Source of the DNA: a virus
DNA: 32,583 nt
Strand: one strand, 5' to 3'
Virus record (IMG/VR): IMGVR_UViG_3300037847_001824
Span: 7,411-39,993 of that record
A model generated the notes under the pieces. That model was not told the DNA's origin and did not search any database. It was given only the letters and a program-made list of their open reading frames with translations. Both the position numbers and the translations under genes were made by a program. Below are positions 6,194-12,972 of this stretch, piece by piece; within the stretch, counting starts at the first letter, position 1, and each line of letters begins with the position of its first letter.

Positions 6194-8558
6194 AACAGAG
6201 TATTCCTTTCGCCTAGCTTATGGCTCTATCGAAAAAATTGTAGCTCAATTTGGGATGGATGCCATAGCGATAACTGACAATGGTACATGGGGTCATGTAC
6301 CATTTGTCAAAATTTGCGAGAAGTATAAAGTCAAACCGATACTTGGTGTAGAACTTCCTATCGGTGATATTGGTGGAAATATGATGGGATTTCTAGCTAA
6401 AAACAATCAAGGATTATCTGAGATTTATGAGCTAGTCACATTTAGTTATAAAAACAAATTAGATTATGAACATTTATTTGATGTATCTGAAAATGTTATA
6501 ATGCTGTCAGGTGTAAATCCAGACTGGGGATTATTACCAATTACAAAGAGAGATCATTTATATATCGAAATGAGTTCACCAAAAGCTTTGGAGTTTTGTA
6601 AAAAGAAAGGATTTAAACCAGTCGCAACATCCAATAATTATTATCCAACAGTTAAAGATAAAGAAACTTATGAAATTCTTGTAGGTAGTAATAAACTTCC
6701 AAATGCTAAACCAATTACAAATGATTATGAGTTTCCAAGTTGGATACCTAGAGAAGCTAAAGAAAACACTCACTATATTGCCAATGAATGTAATGCAACT
6801 TTACCTACTGCTAAGATGGTATCTTTTATATCAGAATATTCTCTGAAAGATCTTTGTATTATAGGTGCTAAGAAAAAAGGTATTAAGCTTGAAGGTGTTT
6901 ACAAAGAAAGATTAGACAGAGAAATAGAGACAATCAAAGAAAAGAATTTTGAGGATTACTTTTTTGTAATTGCAGATATGGTTGCCTATGCCAAGAAACA
7001 TATGTTGGTAGGTCCTGCCAGAGGATCTAGTGCAGGATCTTTAGTTTGTTATTTAACTGATATTACAACTGTAGATCCCATAAAGTTTGGATTGTTGTTT
7101 GAAAGATTCATTGATGTCAGTAGAGATGATTTACCAGATATTGATATTGATTTTCAAGATGACAGAAGAGAAATGGTATTTGATTATCTTAATAATATAT
7201 ATGGCAGTGATAGGGTATGTCACTTGGGTACGATTAGCAGATATAAAGCTAGGTCAGCTATTTCAGAAGTTTGTAAAGATATTAAGATGCCACTACCTGA
7301 CGTTAAAAGTTTGAAAGAAAATATTATCGAAAGAGCACTTGGTGAACCTAGAGCAGATCTTTGTATTCTGGATACTTTGACAGATACTTATGTTGGTAGG
7401 TCAATGGTAAATAAATATCCTCTTTTGAAAACTGCTATTGATATGGAGAACCATGCTAGGCATTCTGGAGTTCATGCAGCAGGTGTTTTGGTGACTGATA
7501 AACCAGTTAGTCAATATTGCTCAGTCAGTCAATATTCTGCTCAGATTGATAAGAAAGATGCTGAAGCACTTAACCTATTAAAAATAGATGCATTAGGTTT
7601 GAGAACATTATCTGTTATTCAAGATATCTTAGATCAGATTGGATGGAGTAGATCAGATTTGTTTGATAGCCAACTGGATGACCAAAATGCTTTTGATATT
7701 TTAAATGATCAGAAATATGCAGGTATATTCCAGTTTGAAGGATATGCATTGCAGAAACTTACAAATGAAATGAAAGTCAGAAAGTTTGATGATATTTCAG
7801 CTATTACATCTTTAGCTAGACCAGGACCACTTAATTCTGGTGGCACTGCTCAATATGCCAAAAGAAGAACTGGTGAATTACCAGTTGAATATATTCATCC
7901 TATCTTAGAAGAAATAACAAGAGAAACTTATGGTGTAATTGTTTATCAAGAGCAAGTTATGATGATTGTCAGAGATATTGGCAAAATGTCTTGGAAGGAT
8001 GTATCAGCTATTAGAAAGGCTACTTCTAAATCTTTAGGTAAGGAATTTATTGATAAATACTTTCAAGATTTTAAAAGAGGTGCAGCTGATTTTGGTGTTT
8101 CAGAAATAGAAGCTAGAAACATTTGGGATCACATTAATACAATGGGTGCTTATGCTTTTAATAAATCTCATGCAGTTGCCTATGCAATTGTTAGTTATTA
8201 CTGTTGCCTATTGAAATCTAGATTCCCACTGGAATTTGCATCTGCAACATTACGTAATTCTAGAGATGATGAACAGACTAATAACATTCTTAAAGAATTA
8301 AAAGAAGATGGTTATTCTTATAAGATGTATGACAGAGAAAAATCAGAAGTAAACTGGTCTGTAAAAGATGGTGAACTAATCGGTGGATTTACTATGATTA
8401 AAGGTATAGGCCCTAAAATGGCTGAAGATATGGTTAGAAGAAGATCTATGAAACAGATTTTTACACCAAGACAAGAAGAATTATTAACTGGTAAAAAACG
8501 AATCACTCCTGCGAATCAGTCTAAAAAACTAGATAACTTACAATCTAGACTTTTGTAA
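6174..8558 (+). CDS. dnaE: DnaE-type (family C) replicative DNA polymerase, short form
   Basis: The phage replicative polymerase, 794 residues against about 1160 for E. coli DnaE. Family C landmarks are present: GPARGSSAGSLV (280-291), catalytic PDIDIDF with D322 and D324, the third aspartate in LLKIDALGLRTL (D472), RHSGVHAAGVLV (429-440), LARPGPLNSGG (547-557), YGVIVYQEQVM (586-596) and AFNKSHAVAYAIVSYY (661-676). The N-terminal PHP domain is recognisable (RTEYS, AIAITDNGTWG, KPILGVE), but two histidines usual in its first metal motif are Q3 and R7, and the DHG histidine is N36, so it is probably inactive. A helix-hairpin-helix-like GIGPKMAEDM (745-754) is kept; the OB-fold and clamp-binding tail are missing. 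No proofreading exonuclease, clamp or loader is seen nearby. Confidence 0.95.
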   Translation: MIQLRIRTEYSFRLAYGSIEKIVAQFGMDAIAITDNGTWGHVPFVKICEKYKVKPILGVELPIGDIGGNMMGFLAKNNQGLSEIYELVTFSYKNKLDYEHLFDVSENVIMLSGVNPDWGLLPITKRDHLYIEMSSPKALEFCKKKGFKPVATSNNYYPTVKDKETYEILVGSNKLPNAKPITNDYEFPSWIPREAKENTHYIANECNATLPTAKMVSFISEYSLKDLCIIGAKKKGIKLEGVYKERLDREIETIKEKNFEDYFFVIADMVAYAKKHMLVGPARGSSAGSLVCYLTDITTVDPIKFGLLFERFIDVSRDDLPDIDIDFQDDRREMVFDYLNNIYGSDRVCHLGTISRYKARSAISEVCKDIKMPLPDVKSLKENIIERALGEPRADLCILDTLTDTYVGRSMVNKYPLLKTAIDMENHARHSGVHAAGVLVTDKPVSQYCSVSQYSAQIDKKDAEALNLLKIDALGLRTLSVIQDILDQIGWSRSDLFDSQLDDQNAFDILNDQKYAGIFQFEGYALQKLTNEMKVRKFDDISAITSLARPGPLNSGGTAQYAKRRTGELPVEYIHPILEEITRETYGVIVYQEQVMMIVRDIGKMSWKDVSAIRKATSKSLGKEFIDKYFQDFKRGAADFGVSEIEARNIWDHINTMGAYAFNKSHAVAYAIVSYYCCLLKSRFPLEFASATLRNSRDDEQTNNILKELKEDGYSYKMYDREKSEVNWSVKDGELIGGFTMIKGIGPKMAEDMVRRRSMKQIFTPRQEELLTGKKRITPANQSKKLDNLQSRLL

Positions 8559-8587
8559 GTCATTGTTTTTGTTAAATAACTTAGCTA

Positions 8588-8618
8588 TTTACATTTAGGA
8601 CAATTGTGCTATTATAAT
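8588..8618 (+). promoter_or_regulatory. Second sigma70-type promoter
   Basis: After the polymerase stop there is TTTACA (8588-8593) and, 16 bases on, TGC-TATTAT (8607-8615), an extended -10; the overlapping TATAAT at 8613-8618 is a perfect -10 at a 19-base spacing. Transcription would enter a leader holding AGAAAGGG (8632-8639) and the ATG at 8646. The -35 lies inside TTTACATTTAGG (8588-8599), which matches 11 of 12 bases of the sequence beside the first promoter. Confidence 0.65.
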
Positions 8619-8645
8619 GTTATAGAAATTCAGAAAGGGAAAAAC

Positions 8646-9020
8646 ATGTACACATACGATGACAATACTTTTTCAGATCTTCATAAAGAAGTTTATGGTT
8701 TTAGACCAAAAGCTGATGGTTGGGCAGATTGGACATCTAGAACTCCTCGTCAAAAGCAAGAATTATGGAATGCTCTTAGTGATGAGTTAGAGGTGGTAAT
8801 GAAAGAGGAGAAGCTTGCAAAAGATCGCAAGACTCAAAACTTTGAAAATCGTGTGAAGGAAACCTTATCTCTTGGTGCTAAAACAAGAAAAGATGCAATC
8901 AGATGGATATTCCAAGCTGACAACATTGATACTACAGATGGTCAATTTGCAGGATATGCATGTTACTTGTTAGGATTACCATACTCTTATGAGGAAGAAT
9001 TTCGAGCAATAGTGCAATAA
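8646..9020 (+). CDS. Conserved-type phage protein (124 aa), DLHKEVYGFRP family
   Basis: The ATG at 8646 follows AGAAAGGG and a promoter; the in-frame start at 8604 lies inside the promoter region and is rejected. The N-terminus MYTYDDNTFSDLHKEVYGFR carries a pattern (SDLHK-x-x-YGFRP) that I recall in many small phage early proteins of unknown role. The middle is a charged helix (residues about 45-80) and the C-terminus is less charged (AGYACYLLGLPYSYEEEF). No catalytic motif, signal peptide or membrane segment. Position at the head of the SNF2-nuclease transcription unit suggests an early accessory function. Confidence 0.8.
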   Translation: MYTYDDNTFSDLHKEVYGFRPKADGWADWTSRTPRQKQELWNALSDELEVVMKEEKLAKDRKTQNFENRVKETLSLGAKTRKDAIRWIFQADNIDTTDGQFAGYACYLLGLPYSYEEEFRAIVQ

Positions 9021-9032
9021 CGCACAGTAACA

Positions 9033-9042
9033 TAGAAAGGAG
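9033..9042 (+). promoter_or_regulatory. Orphan strong ribosome-binding sequence
   Basis: TAGAAAGGAG (9033-9042) is the longest match in the window to the complement of an alphaproteobacterial 16S 3' end, yet no ATG, GTG or TTG follows at usable distance. Only a CTG (9050) opening a three-codon frame CTG-AGT-AAG-TAG is found. The real start of the next gene (9096) has its own AGAAAGGA at 9082-9089. It may be a ribosome standby or leader element, or a relic. Confidence 0.4.
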
Positions 9043-9095
9043 AACCTACCTGAGTAAGTAGCAAAAAGGCTCACCAGATTTAGAAAGGAAAGAAA

Positions 9096-9407
9096 ATGAA
9101 TAAAGAAATCGGAAATGTAAAAGAAATCATGAACCAAGCAACTGTTGATTCAATTGCAGAAATCAGAGCAGAAAAAGCTAGGTTAACTGAAATCGAAAAT
9201 CGTCTAATGGATAATATTAAAATGCAAGGTATAGGAACTTACAATGGAACAGAGCATTACATTACTGTTTCTGAAGCTGACAGAAAAACACTTGATATGA
9301 AAGCTGTAAAGCAAAAACTCTCAAGGCAGTTTATAACAGCTAATACAAAAGTAACTTCTTATATCACAGCAAAGATCTTTGGATATACAAAGAAGAAAGT
9401 ATCATAA
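9096..9407 (+). CDS. Small helical phage protein (103 aa)
   Basis: Start fixed by AGAAAGGA at 9082-9089. The N-terminal 45 residues form a charged, coiled-coil-like helix (DSIAEIRAEKARLTEIENRL), followed by YNGTEHYITVSEADRKTLDM and AVKQKLSRQFITANTKVTSY, ending in a lysine-rich tail. The block S-E-x-x-R-x-TLDM-x-AV-x-x-KLS-x-QFI recurs in small phage proteins as I remember them, without an assigned function. Its TAATG stop overlaps the next start by one base. It may bind DNA or a replication protein, but nothing in the sequence proves it. Confidence 0.75.
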   Translation: MNKEIGNVKEIMNQATVDSIAEIRAEKARLTEIENRLMDNIKMQGIGTYNGTEHYITVSEADRKTLDMKAVKQKLSRQFITANTKVTSYITAKIFGYTKKKVS

Positions 9408-9634
9408 TGAGAGTGTTACTTATAACATTAACCATCTTATCTGCTTGTAAATCAACAGATAAGGTGGAACTTATTCACGAAAAAGAAATACATCAAATGA
9501 ATAGACAAGAAGTAATTAATGCTATTCAAGATTGTAGATCGGCAAATCTTAGATCCGTTCTAACACATGCAAGAATTAAGACAATGGGTAGAAGCATACC
9601 CATCGTTGTTGATGTATATTGTGCTCCATTTTAA
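9407..9634 (+). CDS. Predicted small lipoprotein (75 aa)
   Basis: The N-terminus is a minimal lipoprotein signal: one arginine, a hydrophobic run and a lipobox LSAC with C14 as the likely lipidated residue (MRVLLITLTILSACKS). Lysine rather than aspartate follows the cysteine, compatible with outer-membrane sorting. The mature part contains MNRQEVINAIQDCRSANLRS and ends SIPIVVDVYCAPF, with two further cysteines that could form a disulfide. Similar short phage proteins (IxDC-x-SANLR, VVDVxCAP) are known to me without function. It is coupled to the previous gene by TAATG. A role at the cell envelope, such as superinfection exclusion, is only an inference. Confidence 0.65.
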   Translation: MRVLLITLTILSACKSTDKVELIHEKEIHQMNRQEVINAIQDCRSANLRSVLTHARIKTMGRSIPIVVDVYCAPF

Positions 9635-9647
9635 GAAAGGAAATCAA

Positions 9648-9977
9648 ATGACAAAAAGAAAATGGACAGTGGGCAGACCACCTCGTAAAAATGGCAGACC
9701 AATTGGTGCAAAATGGGATAAGGCTGTTTTGTATTGGGTAAATTATTTATCTGGTAAACCATTTGATCAAATGATTGGTTTTCCAGGCAATATGAATATA
9801 TGGGTTATTGTTGGACACAAATGGGTAACTGTTTCTGCAACTCAAAACCACAAGATTTGTACACCTGCAAAAGCTAAAATTAAAAAATCTAGATGGGATG
9901 ATATTGTTAAAAGCCTATCTTCTAGTGACTACATCAGAAGGCATGGTGGTGACATTGGCATTAGAGAGGTGGTTTAA
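9648..9977 (+). CDS. Basic hypothetical protein with AT-hook-like motifs (109 aa)
   Basis: The start at 9648 follows AGAAAGGA (9634-9641) that overlaps the previous stop; the longer frame from 9567 runs inside the lipoprotein gene and is rejected. The N-terminus reads KRKWTVGRPPRKNGRPIGAK, holding two GRP cores flanked by basic residues, as in AT-hook minor-groove binders. The remainder is a mixed domain (MNIWVIVGHKWVTVSA) with many lysines. DNA binding is therefore plausible for this AT-rich genome, but two GRP motifs may arise by chance and no family is recognised. Confidence 0.65.
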   Translation: MTKRKWTVGRPPRKNGRPIGAKWDKAVLYWVNYLSGKPFDQMIGFPGNMNIWVIVGHKWVTVSATQNHKICTPAKAKIKKSRWDDIVKSLSSSDYIRRHGGDIGIREVV

Positions 9978-9978
9978 A

Positions 9979-10251
9979 ATGGAAACGATTACTGTATTTG
10001 GTTTAATGATGGTTGCTTTTTTCAACTCACCAGAAGCTTGTCAAAAATGGACAGACGATACTTATAGTAAAGAATTTGGTTATGCTTGTTTTGAATTAGA
10101 TGGGTTCTATGGTCAGTTTTATGCAGACGAATATCCAACTCTACAAGAATGCATACAAGCTTCTGAGTTTTACTATGGTAAAAATGAATGCTTTAAAAAG
10201 TTTTATCAAGTCATGAAACCACCACTACCTAGACCAGAGATACTATCATGA
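9979..10251 (+). CDS. Hypothetical cysteine-containing protein (90 aa)
   Basis: The start at 9979 (GAGAGGTGG upstream) is preferred to the in-frame 9898, which lies within the previous gene. The first residues are hydrophobic (METITVFGLMMVAFFNSPEA) but lack a positive N-region, so a signal peptide is uncertain. Four cysteines (about residues 21, 44, 64 and 77) are spaced along an acidic, aromatic-rich body (WTDDTYSKEFGYACFELDGF), suggesting disulfides in an exported protein. The end is proline-rich (MKPPLPRPEILS). Its stop overlaps the SNF2 start (ATGA). Function unknown; together with the lipoprotein it may act at the envelope. Confidence 0.65.
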   Translation: METITVFGLMMVAFFNSPEACQKWTDDTYSKEFGYACFELDGFYGQFYADEYPTLQECIQASEFYYGKNECFKKFYQVMKPPLPRPEILS

Positions 10252-11951
10252 AAATAACAAAAGCACCATTTGGAGATAGGTACTGTTTATTGACAGTGCC
10301 TAATCTTGATACAAACAAAATGGAGATACTAAACACATTACCATCTTACAAAAGATGGATAGGTAGGGATCTGTTGTTTCAACCAACATCTGCATCACTT
10401 GGTAGATTACACAAGTTTTTTCCTGATATCGAATGGGATGATGAAGTTGTGCATCATCTTGATCATTATATTGAAACTTTAAAAACAGCAGAAGAAATAA
10501 GAAATAAAAAAGAAAATACTCCAGAAACAGATGATTTTATTTTTAAGACTGAACCTTTTGAACATCAGAGAAAGACGTTTTATTTATCTAGGGATCAGAA
10601 AGTATTTGCTCTGTTAATGGAACAAGGAACTGGTAAAACAAAAGTTGTTATTGATAATTCAGCTTATTTGTATTCCAAAGGTGAAATCCAAAGTTTAGTT
10701 GTGATAGCTCCAAATGGAGTACATAGAAACTGGATTAGAGAAGTAGAAACACATTTACCAGACTGGTGTAAATATGAAATTACCTATTACAGATCTGGTA
10801 TGAATAAAAAAGAAACAGAAACTTTTGTGAATGTTTTAAACTCTAGAGATTGTCTAAAGATATTTACTTTTAATGTTGAAGCTTTTACTTCACCAAGTGC
10901 AGTTAACTGGATGGAAAGAATATTATTAAGCAATGAAGTTATGCTTGTTGTAGATGAAAGTACCAGAATAAAAACTCCTAGTGCCAAACGAACTAAGCTT
11001 ATTACCAAGTTTGGCAAGAATGTAAAGTATCGTAGAATATTGACTGGAACTCCCATTACTAAAAATGCAGCTGATGTTTATGCACAGTTTAAGTTTCTAG
11101 ATCCACAGATTCTTGGGTATGATTCGTTTTATAGTTTTAGAAACCAATACTGTGTCATGGGGGGATTTGAACAAAGACAGATCATTGCCTACAAAAACCT
11201 AGATGAACTGAGCAGAAATGTAGAAGGTCATTCTTTTAGAGTTTTAAAGAAAGATTGTCTGGATTTACCACCTAAGATTTATCAAAGGCATTTTGTTGAA
11301 ATGTCAGAACGACAAAAGAAAATGTACAACACAATGAAGAAGGGATTTATTGCTGAGTTAGAAGGAAATGTTATTGAAGCTCCAGAAGCCATTACAAGGC
11401 TTCTCAGACTGCAACAAATACTTTGTGGATGGTTTCCTACCGAAAATGATAGAGTACAGCCTATAGACGAAAAAAATCCACGAATAGAAGCTTTGAAAGA
11501 CATATTAGATGGTATTGAGTCTAAAGTAATCATTTGGGCAAGGTTCAGAGCCGATATAAGAGCCATAGAGAGGTTATTAGGAGATTTAGCTGTTAGTTAT
11601 CATGGGGATGTTGATTCGGATGCCAGAGAGCTTGCAATTGATCGTTTTCAGAAAGATCCTGCTATAAGATACTTTATTGGTACTCCACAAGCAGGTGGAA
11701 CTGGATTGACGTTAACAGCTGCTGAATATGCTATTTATTATTCAAACAGTTTTAATTTAGAAGAAAGATTACAATCAGAAGATCGATGCCATCGTATCGG
11801 AACTAAAAACAATGTCACTTATATCGACATAGAATGCCAGAAATCTATCGACAGTAAAATTATCAAGGCATTGAGAGATAAGAAGAACATTGCAGATATT
11901 ATAACAAAAGATCCAATTTCAATATTTTTAGAGGAGCAAGATAATGAGTGA
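10248..11951 (+). CDS. SNF2-family DNA-dependent ATPase/helicase
   Basis: A 567-residue superfamily 2 ATPase that probably translocates on or remodels DNA at forks or recombination intermediates. Motifs: FEHQRKT (104-110, the conserved Q region), Walker A EQGTGKTK (125-132), Walker B DEST (236-239, in place of DEAH), motif III LTGTPI (265-270), motif V GGTGLTL (483-489) and motif VI QSEDRCHRIG (509-518). Residues 1-95 form an N-terminal region without recognised motifs. Overall it resembles the compact SNF2/HARP-like proteins of phages. It begins by ATGA overlap with the previous gene and overlaps the nuclease gene by 8 bases, so the ATPase and nuclease are very likely co-translated. Confidence 0.9.
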   Translation: MKITKAPFGDRYCLLTVPNLDTNKMEILNTLPSYKRWIGRDLLFQPTSASLGRLHKFFPDIEWDDEVVHHLDHYIETLKTAEEIRNKKENTPETDDFIFKTEPFEHQRKTFYLSRDQKVFALLMEQGTGKTKVVIDNSAYLYSKGEIQSLVVIAPNGVHRNWIREVETHLPDWCKYEITYYRSGMNKKETETFVNVLNSRDCLKIFTFNVEAFTSPSAVNWMERILLSNEVMLVVDESTRIKTPSAKRTKLITKFGKNVKYRRILTGTPITKNAADVYAQFKFLDPQILGYDSFYSFRNQYCVMGGFEQRQIIAYKNLDELSRNVEGHSFRVLKKDCLDLPPKIYQRHFVEMSERQKKMYNTMKKGFIAELEGNVIEAPEAITRLLRLQQILCGWFPTENDRVQPIDEKNPRIEALKDILDGIESKVIIWARFRADIRAIERLLGDLAVSYHGDVDSDARELAIDRFQKDPAIRYFIGTPQAGGTGLTLTAAEYAIYYSNSFNLEERLQSEDRCHRIGTKNNVTYIDIECQKSIDSKIIKALRDKKNIADIITKDPISIFLEEQDNE

Positions 11952-12375
11952 GAAACAATTTTGGAAACATTTAAGGGAAAACCTACCATTTAAAACCTAC
12001 AGAGTAGAAAACAAAGTTATGATAGGGATGCCTGACGTACATTATATTAATAAAGGTAACTCAGGTTGGATAGAATTAAAGTATATGCCAGAATGGAAAA
12101 GTAAAAGAGTTTCGACTGGATACCAATTGCATCAGGCATTATGGGCAAAAGAACATATAAAACATGGTGGTACAAACTGGATTATGATTAGAGTAGATAG
12201 GGAGTTCATAGGTTTAATACATGGTAAGAACTCTGTTGAATTATATAATCGACCTACAATGAGAGATTTTTTAGATATGTGTATGTTTTATAAAAGAGGT
12301 AAAATGGACAAAGACAACTGGGCAGAACTATCCCACACTATTCTGAATCCTTTTCCTCTAAAGATTTCTGCCTAA
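11944..12375 (+). CDS. VRR-NUC-like PD-(D/E)XK nuclease
   Basis: A 143-residue endonuclease-fold protein. The catalytic core is GMPDVHYINKGNSGWIELKY: D31 followed by E44-x-K46, matching the PD-(D/E)XK arrangement of the VRR-NUC family, with a downstream helix QLHQALWAKEH typical of the Q-motif region. Stand-alone VRR-NUC domains occur widely in phages and cut branched or flap DNA in characterised relatives. GAGGAGCAAGATA precedes the ATG inside the SNF2 gene. The pair could process Holliday junctions or replication forks, or degrade host DNA. It is the last gene of the + strand module; its 3' end overlaps a possible - strand frame by 38 bases. Confidence 0.85.
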   Translation: MSEKQFWKHLRENLPFKTYRVENKVMIGMPDVHYINKGNSGWIELKYMPEWKSKRVSTGYQLHQALWAKEHIKHGGTNWIMIRVDREFIGLIHGKNSVELYNRPTMRDFLDMCMFYKRGKMDKDNWAELSHTILNPFPLKISA

Positions 12376-12502
12376 TTAGTTTTTTCTGATAAGCTCTTTC
12401 AGCACTATTTAATTTTTTATTAATTCTTTTGATTTCTTTTTCAGACCAAAAGACATATGGCTTGCCATCTAAATTTAAATATAAGTGCTGATTGTTTTTC
12501 AG
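12338..12502 (-). CDS. Probable small basic protein, no ATG (possible -1 frameshift extension of the upstream gene)
   Basis: This - strand frame is open for 54 codons from a CTG (12502-12500) to a TAG at 12340-12338, and the translation looks protein-like: DGKPYVFWSEKEIKRINKKL followed by NSAERAYQKKLIRQKSLEEK. No ATG, GTG or TTG start lies upstream before the in-frame stop. The frame is -1 relative to the preceding gene, whose last codons are GAA AAA TAA. Slippage back by one base on AAA at the stop would give a fused protein continuing IKLKNNQ. Alternatives are CTG initiation, a one-base sequence error, or a decayed gene. It fills most of the otherwise empty convergent junction. Confidence 0.45.
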   Translation of the reverse strand: MKNNQHLYLNLDGKPYVFWSEKEIKRINKKLNSAERAYQKKLIRQKSLEEKDSE

Positions 12503-12504
12503 TT

Positions 12505-12870
12505 TTATTTTTCGATATCTAGGGATGTTCCGTTTTTCTTTGAATAAGCTGTTGCACCCATGAATACAGATACGATACCTAAATTAGCTATGACATATGT
12601 AGATATCAAAGCTGTACACATTTCTATTCTAGATTCTGGTATAATCGGAAGCAAACACAATACGATTAACGCAATAGAAGAAATAGATGAAACCCAACAA
12701 ATTAATCTTTGTTGATCCATATGTGAATCTAAATTTTCATTCATATTTCTTTGGTGCTCTAGTTGTTCGATTTTGTGAGCCATAGCCATTTCGCCATCAC
12801 TAATTGTTCCATTATTATCCAAGTCAAACTTTTCGTATTGAGAACCTTTTTGTAATTTCTTTTGTGTCAT
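12505..12870 (-). CDS. EF-hand-loop membrane protein (121 aa)
   Basis: Residues 16-27 (DLDNNGTISDGE) form a canonical 12-residue calcium loop with D16, D18, N20, T22, S24 and E27 at positions 1, 3, 5, 7, 9 and 12. A charged helix (about 30-55) leads to two membrane segments at about 56-77 and 86-108, ending in a short polar tail. AGGAG precedes the start. Similar proteins occur in marine phages by recollection, with no proven role. Two membrane segments would also suit a holin or virion membrane component, but the phage has a separate holin at 23773-24174. It is the last clear gene of the late operon. Confidence 0.8.
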   Translation of the reverse strand: MTQKKLQKGSQYEKFDLDNNGTISDGEMAMAHKIEQLEHQRNMNENLDSHMDQQRLICWVSSISSIALIVLCLLPIIPESRIEMCTALISTYVIANLGIVSVFMGATAYSKKNGTSLDIEK

Positions 12871-12879
12871 GTCATTCTC

Positions 12880-12972
12880 CTATTTTATAAGCAACCATTT
12901 TGGTGGGAATACTGTACTCCAATAAAAAGCAAACAGAACTATAGCTATTAATATTATATCTCTTTCACTCAT
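12880..12972 (-). CDS. 30-residue single-span membrane protein
   Basis: Reads MSERDIILIAIVLFAFYWST followed by VFPPKWLLIK and a stop. Residues about 5-22 are a membrane helix, with the charged N-terminus and basic C-terminus on opposite sides. Its ATG overlaps the stop of the upstream gene as ATGA (12972-12969), the same coupling used repeatedly in this genome, and its TAG is followed by the AGGAG site of the next gene. The frame thus fits exactly between neighbours, which supports a real gene despite its size. Function unknown; it lies among three membrane-protein genes at the end of the late operon. Confidence 0.7.
   Translation of the reverse strand: MSERDIILIAIVLFAFYWSTVFPPKWLLIK

Noticed and set aside
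6576-6773. Aromatic-rich - strand frame inside the polymerase gene, and other antisense frames
   Set aside because: No ribosome-binding sites, composition typical of antisense to AT-rich coding DNA, and full overlap with well-supported genes.
9407-9634. The lipoprotein as an outer-membrane spanin
   Set aside because: It is in the early module, far from the lysis cassette, and has no proline-rich or coiled-coil periplasmic part or overlapping inner-membrane partner.
9567-9647. Longer starts for the AT-hook-like gene (9567) and similarly for the next gene (9898)
   Set aside because: Both extensions lie inside upstream genes, while 9648 has a clear AGAAAGGA and 9979 has GAGAGGTGG.
333-12375. 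A TOTE-type defence (conflict) system
   Set aside because: The primase, helicases and nuclease are dispersed across a phage replication module with a polymerase, not fused or grouped as a defence island, so replication is the simpler explanation.
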